Virus record (IMG/VR): IMGVR_UViG_3300030116_001031
Location: 1-22,838 of that record
Length of the DNA stretch: 22,838 bases
Reading direction: 5' to 3' (one strand)
Origin: a virus
Both the position numbers and the translations under genes were made by a program. Below are positions 1 through 8,834 of the stretch, one piece after another. The notes under the pieces were generated by a model. The model did no database searches and was not told the DNA's origin. It saw only the letters and a program-made list of their open reading frames with translations. Every line of letters begins with the position of its first letter. The first letter of the stretch is position 1.

Positions 1-3000
1 GAACCTACGCTTGAAGAATTAAATATAGATGCGTCTGAAGAAGCACAAAATCAAAGACTACGTGATATTGAAGAACGAGTTAAACAACGCAATTTAAAAG
101 AAGATGCACCTATTAAAGCGCCATTAGAAGAAACATATTTAACATGGTGGGAACAAAACAACGAACAAAGTTTAAAAAAATTTGTTGCTGAACGTTATGG
201 CGCTCCTGCTTCTGACCCCGCTCTTAAATTACCAGTTGTATTTTCAGAAGACGTAACAAAGACTTTAACATTGCTTGGAACTACAAGGTTTACTCGTGGC
301 ACAGGCGCTTTAGGTAAACCCGCTAAACTATATTTTAGCAAGATACCAAGCATTATAGAGGTATTAGATTTAATTGCTTATGATGCCGCAGGAGTTATCA
401 TACATCAAAGTGGTAAAAGTAAAGGTCAGCCTGTAGCCACGTATAGAAAAAACAAACAGGTTAGCGATGGAGAAAATGCTTTTTTTGAAGGCACAGGCAA
501 TAAAAATGGTTTATTAGCATATGAGTGGGTTCAAAATAATTTAAGTGATACAGCTAGGCAGTGGTTAGAAGCACGTGCAGGTATGTATATAAGGTTTTCA
601 AATTTCATTAAAGTTAGACAAGCAGCTCAGACAAGAAAAGACGAGCGTTTAGAATTTGATAAAGATGGAACAGAAGCTACCGATTTAGGTACAGATATTG
701 ACTCAAAAGCTAGTTTGCAAAAACACTTTAGAGCATTCTTTTTAGGAAGAGACGCCGTAGTACCATTTGATGTGCCTATGCATCCTAGTGTGACACGTGC
801 TCTTGATTCAGGCAGACTTGATTTAGCACTACAAACACTCGCTGCTAACAATATGCAAGCTGCCATAGACGGGGTCGCAGCCACAGAACCAGAGGCTAAA
901 AAAGCAATATTTAAAATTGCAGACAGTCCGATGTTGAGAGCAGCAAAATTATCTGCTGCTTTATCAAAATTAGTTGGTAGTACAAAAGTAGAGATTGTAG
1001 ACAGACTACCTGATCCTGACGCAGTTGGTATGTTTACGCCTGAAACCAATACAATTAGTCTTGTTCGTGACGGTGGTTTGCATCAACATGTTGTTTTGCA
1101 TGAAATGATGCATGCGGTTGTATCTCATATGTTAGATGCTAAAACACCAGTCCCAGAAGTAGCGCAATTAAACAGCTTATTTTTACAGATTAAAGATGAT
1201 ATTGGCGAGTTTTACGGATCTAAAGATTTACAAGAATTTGTAGCAGAGGCACTGTCTAACCCTCAGTTTCAAACGCATTTAGCATTAACAAAAGTAGATA
1301 ATGGCACTGTCCCTGCTTACAAAAAGTTTCTTCGCTCTATTATAAACATGATAAGAAAAGCCATGGGGCTTCAGCCTAGACCAGTAAACTCTGTACTAGA
1401 TGAAGTAGATAATCTTGTACGAGCCATTATGTCCCCTGCACCTTCTACTAGAGCCGCTCCTGCAATGATGATGCAGATGACCGATCCAAACGAGTTAGCA
1501 GGCACGGTAAAAGGTTCTTTAGATATGATCCCAGAAGGAGATCAGAAAAGACTTAAAACATTTATGCGTCAATCTGCAAGCAGGTCTGTACCTGAAGCAG
1601 CTCGTCGTTTTATACTCAACAGCATTCCTTCTAACATAATGGCTAAAGAAGCTGCACCGTACATACCATTTGCACCTGAGTTAAATGCGATTATAGAGCG
1701 TCAAAGCGGAGAAATGCGTATTGGGAACATGGTTGTAAACAACCTAGACAAAAGATTAGGTGCGTATAATAGAAGGAACAAAGCAAGGTACAAGATTCTA
1801 GAGGGACTTATTCCTCTATCTACCTTTAATCGTGTAGATATGTCCTTGCCTAGAAAGGTATACTCACAGTTTGGTGTTTCTTTTAGAAACCTAAAGACTG
1901 GTAAATCTACTGTAAAATATTTTCCAACAGAGATAGCAAGATTAAATTTTGCAAAACAACACAACAAAAATATCGATCCTGCTAAAACTTCAAAAGCTGC
2001 TTTGTTGCCTGAACCTAATCCAGATACATTACTTATGTATGATACGCTGCAAGCAGAATATAAAAAATTAGATAATCAAGGTAAGAAGTTATATCGTGAA
2101 GTGTTTGATTTGTTTGAAGAAACATACGACAAAATTATACCTGCTTTAGAATCGCGTATAGCTGCTTCAATAGGTGATCCAAATGGTAGAGCTAAAGCGA
2201 TGGACAAACTTCGTAAGATGCTTACCGAACAAGCAGGTGTTATTCGCCCATATGCCCCACTAATGCGTAAAGGTGATTGGCGATTACAGTATACAACTAT
2301 TGACCCAGACACAGGTGGGGTAGAAGTTTTTGTAGAATACTTTCAACATCAAGGCATGCTTGAAAAAGCAGCCGATGCTATACGTACTCGCAATATAGGT
2401 CTGATAGAACAGAACCCTAACTTAGCGCAGACTTTAAACCCTGACACAGCCATAGAGTTCGGTAAAGCTACAGCACGTAGGAACTATGACAACGTGCCAC
2501 CAAGCTCATTTATATTCGATTTGTTACAAGAACTAAAAACCCAAGGCGTAGAAGGCGCAGCATTAGATGGTGTGATTGATCTTGTGTTTGACGCACTACC
2601 TGAGAAGTCGTTTATGCAAGGCTTTAGAAGCCGTAAAGATGTACGTGGCTACCTTGGCGATAAGACACCCACAGGTGCATTAGGTCAGCAATTTGATCTA
2701 CGTGAGTTAGTCAATGTCAAAGGTCGTGACATGAACAAGCAGGTCACACAGCTAAAATACGCAGCCGAAACAGAAGCATTTCGTAGAAAACTAGAAGTAT
2801 CAGGTGCAAAAGAGAACCCTGACACATACCTAATGGCAGAAAAACTAGATCAAATGGCTAGGTTTGCACAGTCACCGAACTTGCCTCGTTGGTCACAGCA
2901 AGCCAATACATTAGGATTTGCAACCACCATGGGTCTTAACTTTTCATCTGCTGCCATAACTTTCTTTGATGTACTGATGAGTGCGATGCCTTTGATGTCC

Positions 3001-4512
3001 GCAGAGTATGGGTTAGGTAATACAGCCAAGGCGTATGGAGTTGCACGCAATTTGTTTGGGCAAGCTTCTTCTGTCTATACTGTTAGAGACATTGGTCCAG
3101 ACGGTCAGCCACGTGTAAGAGAAATACAATTAGGTGGTATAAACAAGTCTATAGGTAATCTGGACGTTAACGCACCAGAGGTAGATGTTAACAATCCGCT
3201 GTATAGATATAAAACCGCAGTCAATATGGGTATGGAACGCGGTATATTTAACCAGTCACTAACAGGCGAGATGCTAGAGGCAGGTTCGTCTCCAGGAAAA
3301 GCTATAGAAGCAATCAACTCTATCTCTGGTGGATTGTTTCACCACTCTGAACGATTAAACAGAGAAACAACATACATAGCCAAGTATGAGCTTGAGCTGC
3401 AAAAAAGAGAAAAAAGTGGTCCTCTAACTGATCAAGATTATATTGATGCGGCTGAAGCTGCTATAGACTTTACAAACTTCTCTCTAGGTTCGACGGCTGC
3501 GGCAGGGCGTCCGATATGGGCACAAAGCGGTGTAGGTAACATATTATTCCTCTTCAAACGTTTTGCTGTTGGTAAGTACTACCTCATGTATAGACTAGCC
3601 AAAGATTCAATCGGCGCACAGATAGACGCTGATCCTAACTTGACCCCAGAACAAAAAGCGGAGATGAAACGTATTGCTAGAAAAGCATTGTTTAACTTCC
3701 TATTTACCACAGGCGTGGTAACTGGTGTAGGCGGTATGCCACTGATGGGCTTCTTTGGAATGCTGTACGATATGTTCCGCGATGAAGAAGACGAGCAGTT
3801 TGAAGAAATGATGCGTAATAATTTGGGTGAATTTTATTATGGTGGTCTAGCTAACGAACTTCTTGGCGTAGATATAGCAGATCGTATCTCTATGAACAGC
3901 TTACTATACAGAGAACCAATCGTAGGTAAAGATCAGCCGATGCTATACACAATGTTTGAACAGCTAGGTGGACCAGTTGTAGGATACTATTTAGGTACTG
4001 AGAGAGCTATAACTGACTTTAGTCGAGGGGAGTACCGCAGAGGTGTAGAAGGCATAGCACCTGTGGCAATCCGAAACTTCATGAAAGCAGAGCGTTACGC
4101 CACTGAGGGTGCGTTAACTCGTAGACGTGATCCGATTGTAGAAGATCTAAGCCCTTACAATATAATTACTCAAGCATTCGGCTTTGCACCGCAACACTTG
4201 GGATTGGCGATGGACATAAATCGTTTGTCTCGCAGACGAGATCAAGCATTAAAAGATAAGAAAACAAACTTGCTACGTAGACTAAACATGGCACGTAGAG
4301 AAAGAGATACAGCAGAATATCAACAAGTATTGAAAGAGATACGTGAGTACAACGCGGGATTACCTGAAGAATCACGTAGAGACACGTCTAAGGTTATTAC
4401 CCCTGATTCTATAAAAGCTTCGGCAAGATCTTTCGAGACAACAACAGCAAACATGCGTAGGGGTATAACATACACCCCAACCATGAGAGAGATAGCCGAA
4501 CAGTTTGATTAA
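1..4512 (+). CDS. Large polyvalent / internal virion-type protein with HExxH motif (5'-partial)
   Basis: The frame is open from the first base, so at least 1503 residues are present and the true start lies left of the window. Residues counted from base 1: an HEMMH zinc-peptidase motif at 367-371 sits in a hydrophobic helix (VVLHEMMHAVVSHML). An acidic helix EFVAEAL follows about 50 residues later and could supply the third ligand. The rest is largely helical and charged. The C-terminal third has hydrophobic stretches, for example around 965-990 and 1230-1262 (ending GGMPLMGFFGMLYDMF). It continues into a region resembling the C-termini of phage 'large polyvalent' (PLxRFG-type) proteins. Such giant proteins are usually virion components ejected with DNA. 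The peptidase and virion roles are inferred from motif and size. It is the only plus-strand gene here and converges on the replication genes. Confidence 0.85.
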   Translation, partial: EPTLEELNIDASEEAQNQRLRDIEERVKQRNLKEDAPIKAPLEETYLTWWEQNNEQSLKKFVAERYGAPASDPALKLPVVFSEDVTKTLTLLGTTRFTRGTGALGKPAKLYFSKIPSIIEVLDLIAYDAAGVIIHQSGKSKGQPVATYRKNKQVSDGENAFFEGTGNKNGLLAYEWVQNNLSDTARQWLEARAGMYIRFSNFIKVRQAAQTRKDERLEFDKDGTEATDLGTDIDSKASLQKHFRAFFLGRDAVVPFDVPMHPSVTRALDSGRLDLALQTLAANNMQAAIDGVAATEPEAKKAIFKIADSPMLRAAKLSAALSKLVGSTKVEIVDRLPDPDAVGMFTPETNTISLVRDGGLHQHVVLHEMMHAVVSHMLDAKTPVPEVAQLNSLFLQIKDDIGEFYGSKDLQEFVAEALSNPQFQTHLALTKVDNGTVPAYKKFLRSIINMIRKAMGLQPRPVNSVLDEVDNLVRAIMSPAPSTRAAPAMMMQMTDPNELAGTVKGSLDMIPEGDQKRLKTFMRQSASRSVPEAARRFILNSIPSNIMAKEAAPYIPFAPELNAIIERQSGEMRIGNMVVNNLDKRLGAYNRRNKARYKILEGLIPLSTFNRVDMSLPRKVYSQFGVSFRNLKTGKSTVKYFPTEIARLNFAKQHNKNIDPAKTSKAALLPEPNPDTLLMYDTLQAEYKKLDNQGKKLYREVFDLFEETYDKIIPALESRIAASIGDPNGRAKAMDKLRKMLTEQAGVIRPYAPLMRKGDWRLQYTTIDPDTGGVEVFVEYFQHQGMLEKAADAIRTRNIGLIEQNPNLAQTLNPDTAIEFGKATARRNYDNVPPSSFIFDLLQELKTQGVEGAALDGVIDLVFDALPEKSFMQGFRSRKDVRGYLGDKTPTGALGQQFDLRELVNVKGRDMNKQVTQLKYAAETEAFRRKLEVSGAKENPDTYLMAEKLDQMARFAQSPNLPRWSQQANTLGFATTMGLNFSSAAITFFDVLMSAMPLMSAEYGLGNTAKAYGVARNLFGQASSVYTVRDIGPDGQPRVREIQLGGINKSIGNLDVNAPEVDVNNPLYRYKTAVNMGMERGIFNQSLTGEMLEAGSSPGKAIEAINSISGGLFHHSERLNRETTYIAKYELELQKREKSGPLTDQDYIDAAEAAIDFTNFSLGSTAAAGRPIWAQSGVGNILFLFKRFAVGKYYLMYRLAKDSIGAQIDADPNLTPEQKAEMKRIARKALFNFLFTTGVVTGVGGMPLMGFFGMLYDMFRDEEDEQFEEMMRNNLGEFYYGGLANELLGVDIADRISMNSLLYREPIVGKDQPMLYTMFEQLGGPVVGYYLGTERAITDFSRGEYRRGVEGIAPVAIRNFMKAERYATEGALTRRRDPIVEDLSPYNIITQAFGFAPQHLGLAMDINRLSRRRDQALKDKKTNLLRRLNMARRERDTAEYQQVLKEIREYNAGLPEESRRDTSKVITPDSIKASARSFETTTANMRRGITYTPTMREIAEQFD

Positions 4513-4540
4513 AAAAAGACCCCCACAAGATGTAGGGGCC
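4511..4540 (-). terminator. Intrinsic terminator of the minus-strand operon
   Basis: Read on the minus strand, arms at 4531-4540 and 4518-4527 form a 10-bp stem (two G-U pairs) around the 3-nt loop UCU, followed directly by seven U (4511-4517). Read on the plus strand the same arms have C-A mismatches and no U run follows. It therefore serves leftward transcription. The U run overlaps the TAA stop (4510-4512) of the plus-strand virion gene, so antisense reading into that gene would be cut off at its end. Confidence 0.85.
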
Positions 4541-4548
4541 AGATAACA

Positions 4549-4605
4549 ATGGAGAACAACATCGGGAGGACGTTGTCAGATATAGTATATCACATAGTTC
4601 TCCAT
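4549..4605. repeat. 9-bp inverted repeat at the convergent gene junction
   Basis: ATGGAGAAC at 4549-4557 is matched by its exact complement GTTCTCCAT at 4597-4605. The loop is 39 nt and holds the 13-bp palindrome GATATAGTATATC (4579-4591). Both arms contain a Shine-Dalgarno-like GGAGAAC core. The right arm codes for the last residues of the small minus-strand gene (VWRT). No start codon follows the left arm in the usual position (ATC instead of ATG). Confidence 0.6.
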
Positions 4606-4808
4606 ACTCGTAAACCCAATTTTTTATTTTCGACGCAAGTTTGCGTTTTAAACTTCCAATTTTTAAGTTTTTCTACTTCTTTTAGCTGCAACTGTGCTTT
4701 TTCTACATCAAGGCAAGGTATAAAAAACGACCATCCAACATCCATGGTTTCCCAGTTTATAGTTATTAACACCCCATCTGGGTCTAAATCATCAATCTTC
4801 AACGCCAT
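4590..4808 (-). CDS. Small conserved-type phage protein, paralogue of the 17920-18141 product
   Basis: This is a 72-residue protein, last in the minus-strand operon, just before its terminator. I chose the ATG at 4808 because GGAT lies 8 nt upstream; an ATG at 4814 would add two residues but leaves only 3 nt. It overlaps the 3' end of the primase-helicase gene. The middle reads DVGWSFFIP and the end has KTQ followed by RVWR. The same order of motifs, at the same spacing and in nearly the same total length, occurs in the 73-residue product of 17920-18141 (EVGDSFVIP, KTQ, RVWR), so the two look like paralogues. Between these motifs lies a Lys/Glu/Leu-rich helix (about residues 34-50). Function is unknown. 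Confidence 0.75.
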   Translation of the reverse strand: MALKIDDLDPDGVLITINWETMDVGWSFFIPCLDVEKAQLQLKEVEKLKNWKFKTQTCVENKKLGLRVWRTM

Positions 4809-7638
4809 CTTCATTATCCAGTGTATACTTTATAGACCATGTTTTTACAGAGGGTGTCTTACCCATGTACGTGTCTGCGAATATGCGCTTTTGTTCACTC
4901 TTTGCCTGGAACTTGTTCTTTAGCTTAGTCAACAATTCACTATAGTTTATCTGGTTCTTTACACACCAGTCTTTCAACGGTGTGGGTAACAAGTATAGTT
5001 TCTCGCTAGTTGTTTCGTACCGTGCAACAATAAAACTTCTTGGATCTTTCTCCGCAGGTGGCACTAGACTGCTGATATTTGACAACTCCCCATCGCTGTC
5101 CTCGGTGTCATTTATCCAAAGTATATTGTTCCACTTCTCAGCTATGTATCTACCTAGCAACTCATTTGTATTAGACTTCGCATCGCCCATCCGTGCTTTT
5201 GCTAAAATAAGCTGCTTTACTGACCACTCAAAAATATTGCTTGTGTTGTACTTAGTGATGCCTAGTTTCTTCCTGAGTATTATCGCTGCTGTTATTACAG
5301 CCGCTACTCCTGCTGACCAGAAACGGTGCTTAGATGTAAGTCCTGCTGCTTGGTCTAGCCGAACACGAACCGCATCTAACATGGTACGTGTTTCTTCTTT
5401 GTTATTCATAACCCACTGCACAAACTCAATACCTAGCCAACCATAGTTTACTTTAACCTCTTCAAACAATTTGTCTGTTATTTTCTTGTCTTCAGTTGTA
5501 AGCTGCATGTCTGGTACATTTATTTCCAGAAGACGTAGTAGTTCTGCTTCGGCATCGGCTTTGTAGTTAGTGACGGCATCCCACATACTTGAGTTAGCCG
5601 AACTCAAAGATAAAAGTTCCCACGGTTTACCGCGCACTCTTTCGATATTACCCGACTGTGCAAGGCGATTCTTCTGCCTACCACCAGTCATTTGGTACAG
5701 ATACCCAGACGCAATCTCACCTGTTAGTTTAGTCATCTCGTCAATCACAGGCGGTATATTTTTTAGTACTTCGCATCTATTCATAAAAGAGTTTAAAGTA
5801 TCTTCTGACCCAATAGAACGGTTCATTATAATCCAAGGATCACCCCATGCGGCTAACCCCATGCACTGTGCTGTTGTTTTACCAATACCAGACCCACCTG
5901 TTAGATGGATCGCTAAACTATTCATACCTGTGAACGGCATAAGTACAGAACCGAAACCTGAGCAGACGCTGAACTGATGCAAAAGCCAACCGTCATCTTC
6001 TTTATTGTAGAAATCTATTAGTTCCATATGTCGTTCACGACTACCCTTTTCTCCAAAGGCGTGAAACAAGCTAGACGTAGATGGCGATGCAGGATTGTAT
6101 TGCACCTTGTCAGGTCTAATTAATTTATCTCCAAGGACAAAGCCTGTCATCTCGTCATCAACCCAACCAAACTGCCTGTGTGCTTCGTCTGCTTTAACTG
6201 TTTGTTGTAACTCACTTATCCATTTATTTGTGTACGACATGAGTACGTTTGTCTCCTGTGATGATATTGCTGTAACGCCTTCTTTTGACATTGCTTTACG
6301 AAACTCATTCGGCGCTGTCACTACAGTTAGCGGAACTGTAAACTCACGCACACCGTCTTGCGGTAGGTGCAATCTAAATACTACTAATTCGCCTTGTTCT
6401 TGATCATACAAACGGCGAGATACATAGAACGTATGCCTATAAATGGCTTTATCGACTAACTCATCATCTTCTTTTACACGCACATAGATACCACCATGCT
6501 CTCCACCAAAATACGGTTTCGGCATTTCGGGTATAATGTATTCGCGTTTTACACTACTTGGACTGTTAGCGGCTTTTTCAGAAACGGTCTGTGGGCCAGA
6601 CGCTGCTTTGATACGTTGCCCTAGCACCAGAGGTGTTTTTATCTGTTCCCAATGTGGGCATCCCTCACACACATCTGGGTTTAACTCATTAAACTTGGCG
6701 CAAAGGTACGGCCCTTTTATTTCATTAAACTTCTTGAGCATAAACTCTTTGTCATACTCATCGTGCCGACTTGATATTGTGACTGCGGCTTCTTCACCTT
6801 CTTTACAAAACTTTGTGATAGATAACCCTGCTCTCCATAGTGGTTCATCCACTGCATTCTGGTTTACAGCTATGTTTCGTAACTGCTCACATCCGTTACC
6901 TTTAATTGTTTTCTTCATGATTCGCCCAAAAGAAAACTCTTTGTTTTCATTTAAAGCTTCTTGTAATGCGTCTGGGCCAAGATCTAGTGCAGGGAGTTTA
7001 GGCGCTAATCCACCTAATTTATCAATAAACACAGACAACTCTGTAGGCGATACTAGATCTTTACCAAGAAGATCCACAGGTAGTGGTGGGTCTTTTTTAT
7101 AGTTGTGTGTACTAGGCAATCTTAAAATACTGGCTGCATCTGTGGTGCGAGATGCGTCCGCAGGAAAGCCATGTTCCCTACAAAGCTGCCCTAGTTTAGA
7201 AGCAGCAGGTTCCCACTCCTCTCGCGTCACAGCCTCTGTCAGAGGCCAATACACATGGATACCATTACCACTGTTCACGGTTATCGGTGCAGGTAAACCA
7301 ACCTTCTTTTTAAATGTCTGTAACTCTCTAATCGCATCGGCTTGCGTAGGGAAGTCTTTACCTTCTCCACAATCTAGGTCTAACCAGAATGCTTTTATAT
7401 TCTTTACGTTTGCTTTAGATCTACCACCCCACTGAGAGCCTTCTTCGTTGTAAGTGCTCGTGGCGAAGTAAACATTATGTGGAAACGTGTCTACCTCTGT
7501 TGCTTTACTTACGAGTTCCTGGACTGTCTTGAACCAATAGTGTTTCGGTATAGGTTTCTGCTGTTTTAAATCTATCGTGATTAAGCATGAGTACCCCTCA
7601 TCACCCAATACACTCTTTAGAAAGTCTACTGTATTCAC
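4792..7638 (-). CDS. Primase-helicase fusion (AEP-type primase plus DUF927-like helicase)
   Basis: A 948-residue replication protein. The N-terminal part has archaeo-eukaryotic-primase-type motifs: FWLDLD (84-89, two metal-binding Asp), SGNGIHVYW (123-131) and ILRLPSTHNYK (171-181). A Cys cluster at about 313-327 (LCAKF...VCEGC) follows. The C-terminal part resembles the DUF927 family of phage and plasmid helicases: QFGWVDD...FVLGD near 489-504, Walker A GGSGIGKT (581-588), Walker B PVIDE (630-634) and a sensor-like LLSLSSANSS (675-684). The start is GTG at 7638 with GGAG 7 nt upstream. It should make primers and unwind at the fork for the PolA encoded upstream. The primase assignment rests on motifs; the helicase motor is clear. 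Confidence 0.9.
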   Translation of the reverse strand: MNTVDFLKSVLGDEGYSCLITIDLKQQKPIPKHYWFKTVQELVSKATEVDTFPHNVYFATSTYNEEGSQWGGRSKANVKNIKAFWLDLDCGEGKDFPTQADAIRELQTFKKKVGLPAPITVNSGNGIHVYWPLTEAVTREEWEPAASKLGQLCREHGFPADASRTTDAASILRLPSTHNYKKDPPLPVDLLGKDLVSPTELSVFIDKLGGLAPKLPALDLGPDALQEALNENKEFSFGRIMKKTIKGNGCEQLRNIAVNQNAVDEPLWRAGLSITKFCKEGEEAAVTISSRHDEYDKEFMLKKFNEIKGPYLCAKFNELNPDVCEGCPHWEQIKTPLVLGQRIKAASGPQTVSEKAANSPSSVKREYIIPEMPKPYFGGEHGGIYVRVKEDDELVDKAIYRHTFYVSRRLYDQEQGELVVFRLHLPQDGVREFTVPLTVVTAPNEFRKAMSKEGVTAISSQETNVLMSYTNKWISELQQTVKADEAHRQFGWVDDEMTGFVLGDKLIRPDKVQYNPASPSTSSLFHAFGEKGSRERHMELIDFYNKEDDGWLLHQFSVCSGFGSVLMPFTGMNSLAIHLTGGSGIGKTTAQCMGLAAWGDPWIIMNRSIGSEDTLNSFMNRCEVLKNIPPVIDEMTKLTGEIASGYLYQMTGGRQKNRLAQSGNIERVRGKPWELLSLSSANSSMWDAVTNYKADAEAELLRLLEINVPDMQLTTEDKKITDKLFEEVKVNYGWLGIEFVQWVMNNKEETRTMLDAVRVRLDQAAGLTSKHRFWSAGVAAVITAAIILRKKLGITKYNTSNIFEWSVKQLILAKARMGDAKSNTNELLGRYIAEKWNNILWINDTEDSDGELSNISSLVPPAEKDPRSFIVARYETTSEKLYLLPTPLKDWCVKNQINYSELLTKLKNKFQAKSEQKRIFADTYMGKTPSVKTWSIKYTLDNEDGVED

Positions 7639-7659
7639 TGCTCTGCTCCAAAGTTAAAT

Positions 7660-7696
7660 GTCGTGGTGAGCAACGGAGGAGTATACTCACCACGAC
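7660..7696 (-). promoter_or_regulatory. Perfect 11-bp stem-loop ahead of the primase-helicase gene
   Basis: GTCGTGGTGAG (7660-7670) and CTCACCACGAC (7686-7696) are exact complements with a 15-nt loop. The element fills most of the 75-bp gap between the ssDNA-binding protein stop (7714) and the primase GTG start (7638). In the minus-strand transcript it is followed by AUUUAACUUU and then the GGAG Shine-Dalgarno. There is no long U run, so an RNA-processing site, mRNA stabiliser or attenuator fits better than a full terminator. Confidence 0.7.
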
Positions 7697-7713
7697 GATA
7701 CTACCGTTAGGTA

Positions 7714-8607
7714 TTATTCGTCCTCGTCGTCAAACAAATCACCTACGATAGATTCAAGGTCATCACCAGAAGAGGGAGCAGTAACCTCTTTCTTTTTAGC
7801 GACCTTTTTTGGTTTCGGCACAGTCTCCCCGATGTCCACCTCATCTTCCTGCACCTCACCATCACGTTTAGCTTGCACCCCATCCGTTTGTGCCACAGTC
7901 AACGTGATTGCTCGGACAGCGTCTTCACTGTCTCTAGCCTTTATAGCCTGTTCTAATTCAGCTTCCTCAAGAGGACGCACAGGCTTGAAGAACAACTTTG
8001 GTGTATCGCTGTTCTCGTCAAAATACATCTGTGTAACCACAGCTATAGATGGAGTCTTGTGAGCACGTAAGTGTTTAGCGTATGCTTGCATACCCATCTT
8101 ACCATCTTTAGCTTCCCCAAATACAGATGTAGCAGGTAATTGGAGTTGATATACAGTCTCCAGATCACCCTCTAGTAACACTGCAATGCGTTGTTGAAAC
8201 CTACAAGCACGGCTCTCACCTTGCCCAGATCCCTTAACGTTTTGTTTGCAGTCCATACAACGTTTTGCTTGACGTTGATCCGCAGGTACAGCCGCATCGG
8301 GTGCATCCGTATCAGGCGACCAACAAGTGGGCGCAGATGGATTCTCTGCATCATACTGACCTGCGTAGTAAGTACGAGAAATCTTGGCGGCATTAACGAC
8401 TATGACGTTTAAAAAACCATCGTTCTTTACGTTCACTTGTTCGCCGTTTACTAACTCTCTAAACCTACCACCACGCAAACTAATTCGATGTGTCTTCAGA
8501 CCACTCGAACCACCTGCTAGATTATCGTCTACTTCTTGCAACTGTTTAAATAAGTCGTTGCTTACTAGGGAGTTGCCCCCTTCAAATAATGACAACTGTT
8601 CTGCCAT
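7714..8607 (-). CDS. Probable single-stranded DNA-binding protein with acidic tail
   Basis: A 297-residue protein. The ATG at 8607 is preferred because GGAG lies 6 nt before it; the in-frame ATG at 8619 overlaps that Shine-Dalgarno itself. The N-terminal two thirds alternate beta-like segments (GFLNVIVVNAAKI, RIAVLLEGDLETVYQLQL). Four cysteines, C95, C117, C120 and C135, could bind zinc. A Lys-rich segment (266-273, KPKKVAKKK) leads to a very acidic end, GDDLESIVGDLFDDEDE. Acidic tails of this kind are how T7 gp2.5 and bacterial SSB contact partner proteins. Position between a HTH gene and the primase-helicase supports a replication role. The SSB call is inference from architecture and context, not from a recognised domain. 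Confidence 0.7.
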   Translation of the reverse strand: MAEQLSLFEGGNSLVSNDLFKQLQEVDDNLAGGSSGLKTHRISLRGGRFRELVNGEQVNVKNDGFLNVIVVNAAKISRTYYAGQYDAENPSAPTCWSPDTDAPDAAVPADQRQAKRCMDCKQNVKGSGQGESRACRFQQRIAVLLEGDLETVYQLQLPATSVFGEAKDGKMGMQAYAKHLRAHKTPSIAVVTQMYFDENSDTPKLFFKPVRPLEEAELEQAIKARDSEDAVRAITLTVAQTDGVQAKRDGEVQEDEVDIGETVPKPKKVAKKKEVTAPSSGDDLESIVGDLFDDEDE

Positions 8608-8618
8608 GTTACTCTCCA

Positions 8619-8834
8619 TTAATGTTGTTCTATAGGAAGTATATCTTCCCCTTCATTGTCACGTTTTGTCAACGCTTTTTCTATCGCTTCTACATTAAAA
8701 CGATACGTATCCCCTGCCTTAATATAAGTCTCTCTGGGAATATGCCCTTCACGTAGCCACTTTCTAGTTGTCGATACAGATATACCAAAATAATCGGCAA
8801 CTCTATTTATGTCTACATACTGTTTCTCTGTCAT
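8619..8834 (-). CDS. Small helix-turn-helix DNA-binding protein (excisionase/HTH_17 type)
   Basis: A 71-residue protein whose residues 5-55 form a winged MerR/excisionase-type HTH: YVDINRVADYFGISVSTTRK, then WLREGHIP and a wing ending TYRFNVEAIEKAL. Its start overlaps the stop of the preceding gene as ATGA (8834-8831), and its TAA lies at 8621-8619 next to the Shine-Dalgarno of the ssDNA-binding protein gene. Proteins of this size act as excisionases, transcription regulators or terminase small-subunit-like DNA binders. No integrase is in view, so a regulatory or replication-site role is at least as likely as excision. Confidence 0.85.
   Translation of the reverse strand: MTEKQYVDINRVADYFGISVSTTRKWLREGHIPRETYIKAGDTYRFNVEAIEKALTKRDNEGEDILPIEQH

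Noticed and set aside
627-1049. Minus-strand frame of 140 codons opposite the virion gene
   Set aside because: It is antisense to a continuous well-formed gene, with no Shine-Dalgarno and no domain. The minus-strand terminator at 4511 would stop transcripts before reaching it.
4549-4923. Plus-strand frame of 124 codons just after the virion gene
   Set aside because: It lies opposite the small minus-strand gene and the end of the primase-helicase gene. Its sequence is Phe/Ser/Cys-rich, as expected for the antisense of real coding, and it has no operon partner.
5899-5917. GTTAGATGGATCGCTAAA, near match to the palindrome family in the primase-helicase gene
   Set aside because: The right half-site is CTAAA, not CTAAC, and the inner bases do not pair; left out of the count.
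6333-6352. ACAGTT/AACTGT inverted repeat in the primase-helicase gene
   Set aside because: It is a 6-bp arm with a 5-nt loop inside coding sequence, unrelated to other elements, and likely chance.
6536-7102. Plus-strand frame of 188 codons opposite the primase-helicase gene
   Set aside because: Its minus-strand counterpart carries clear primase and helicase motifs; the plus-strand translation shows no motif and low-complexity Ser/Cys composition.
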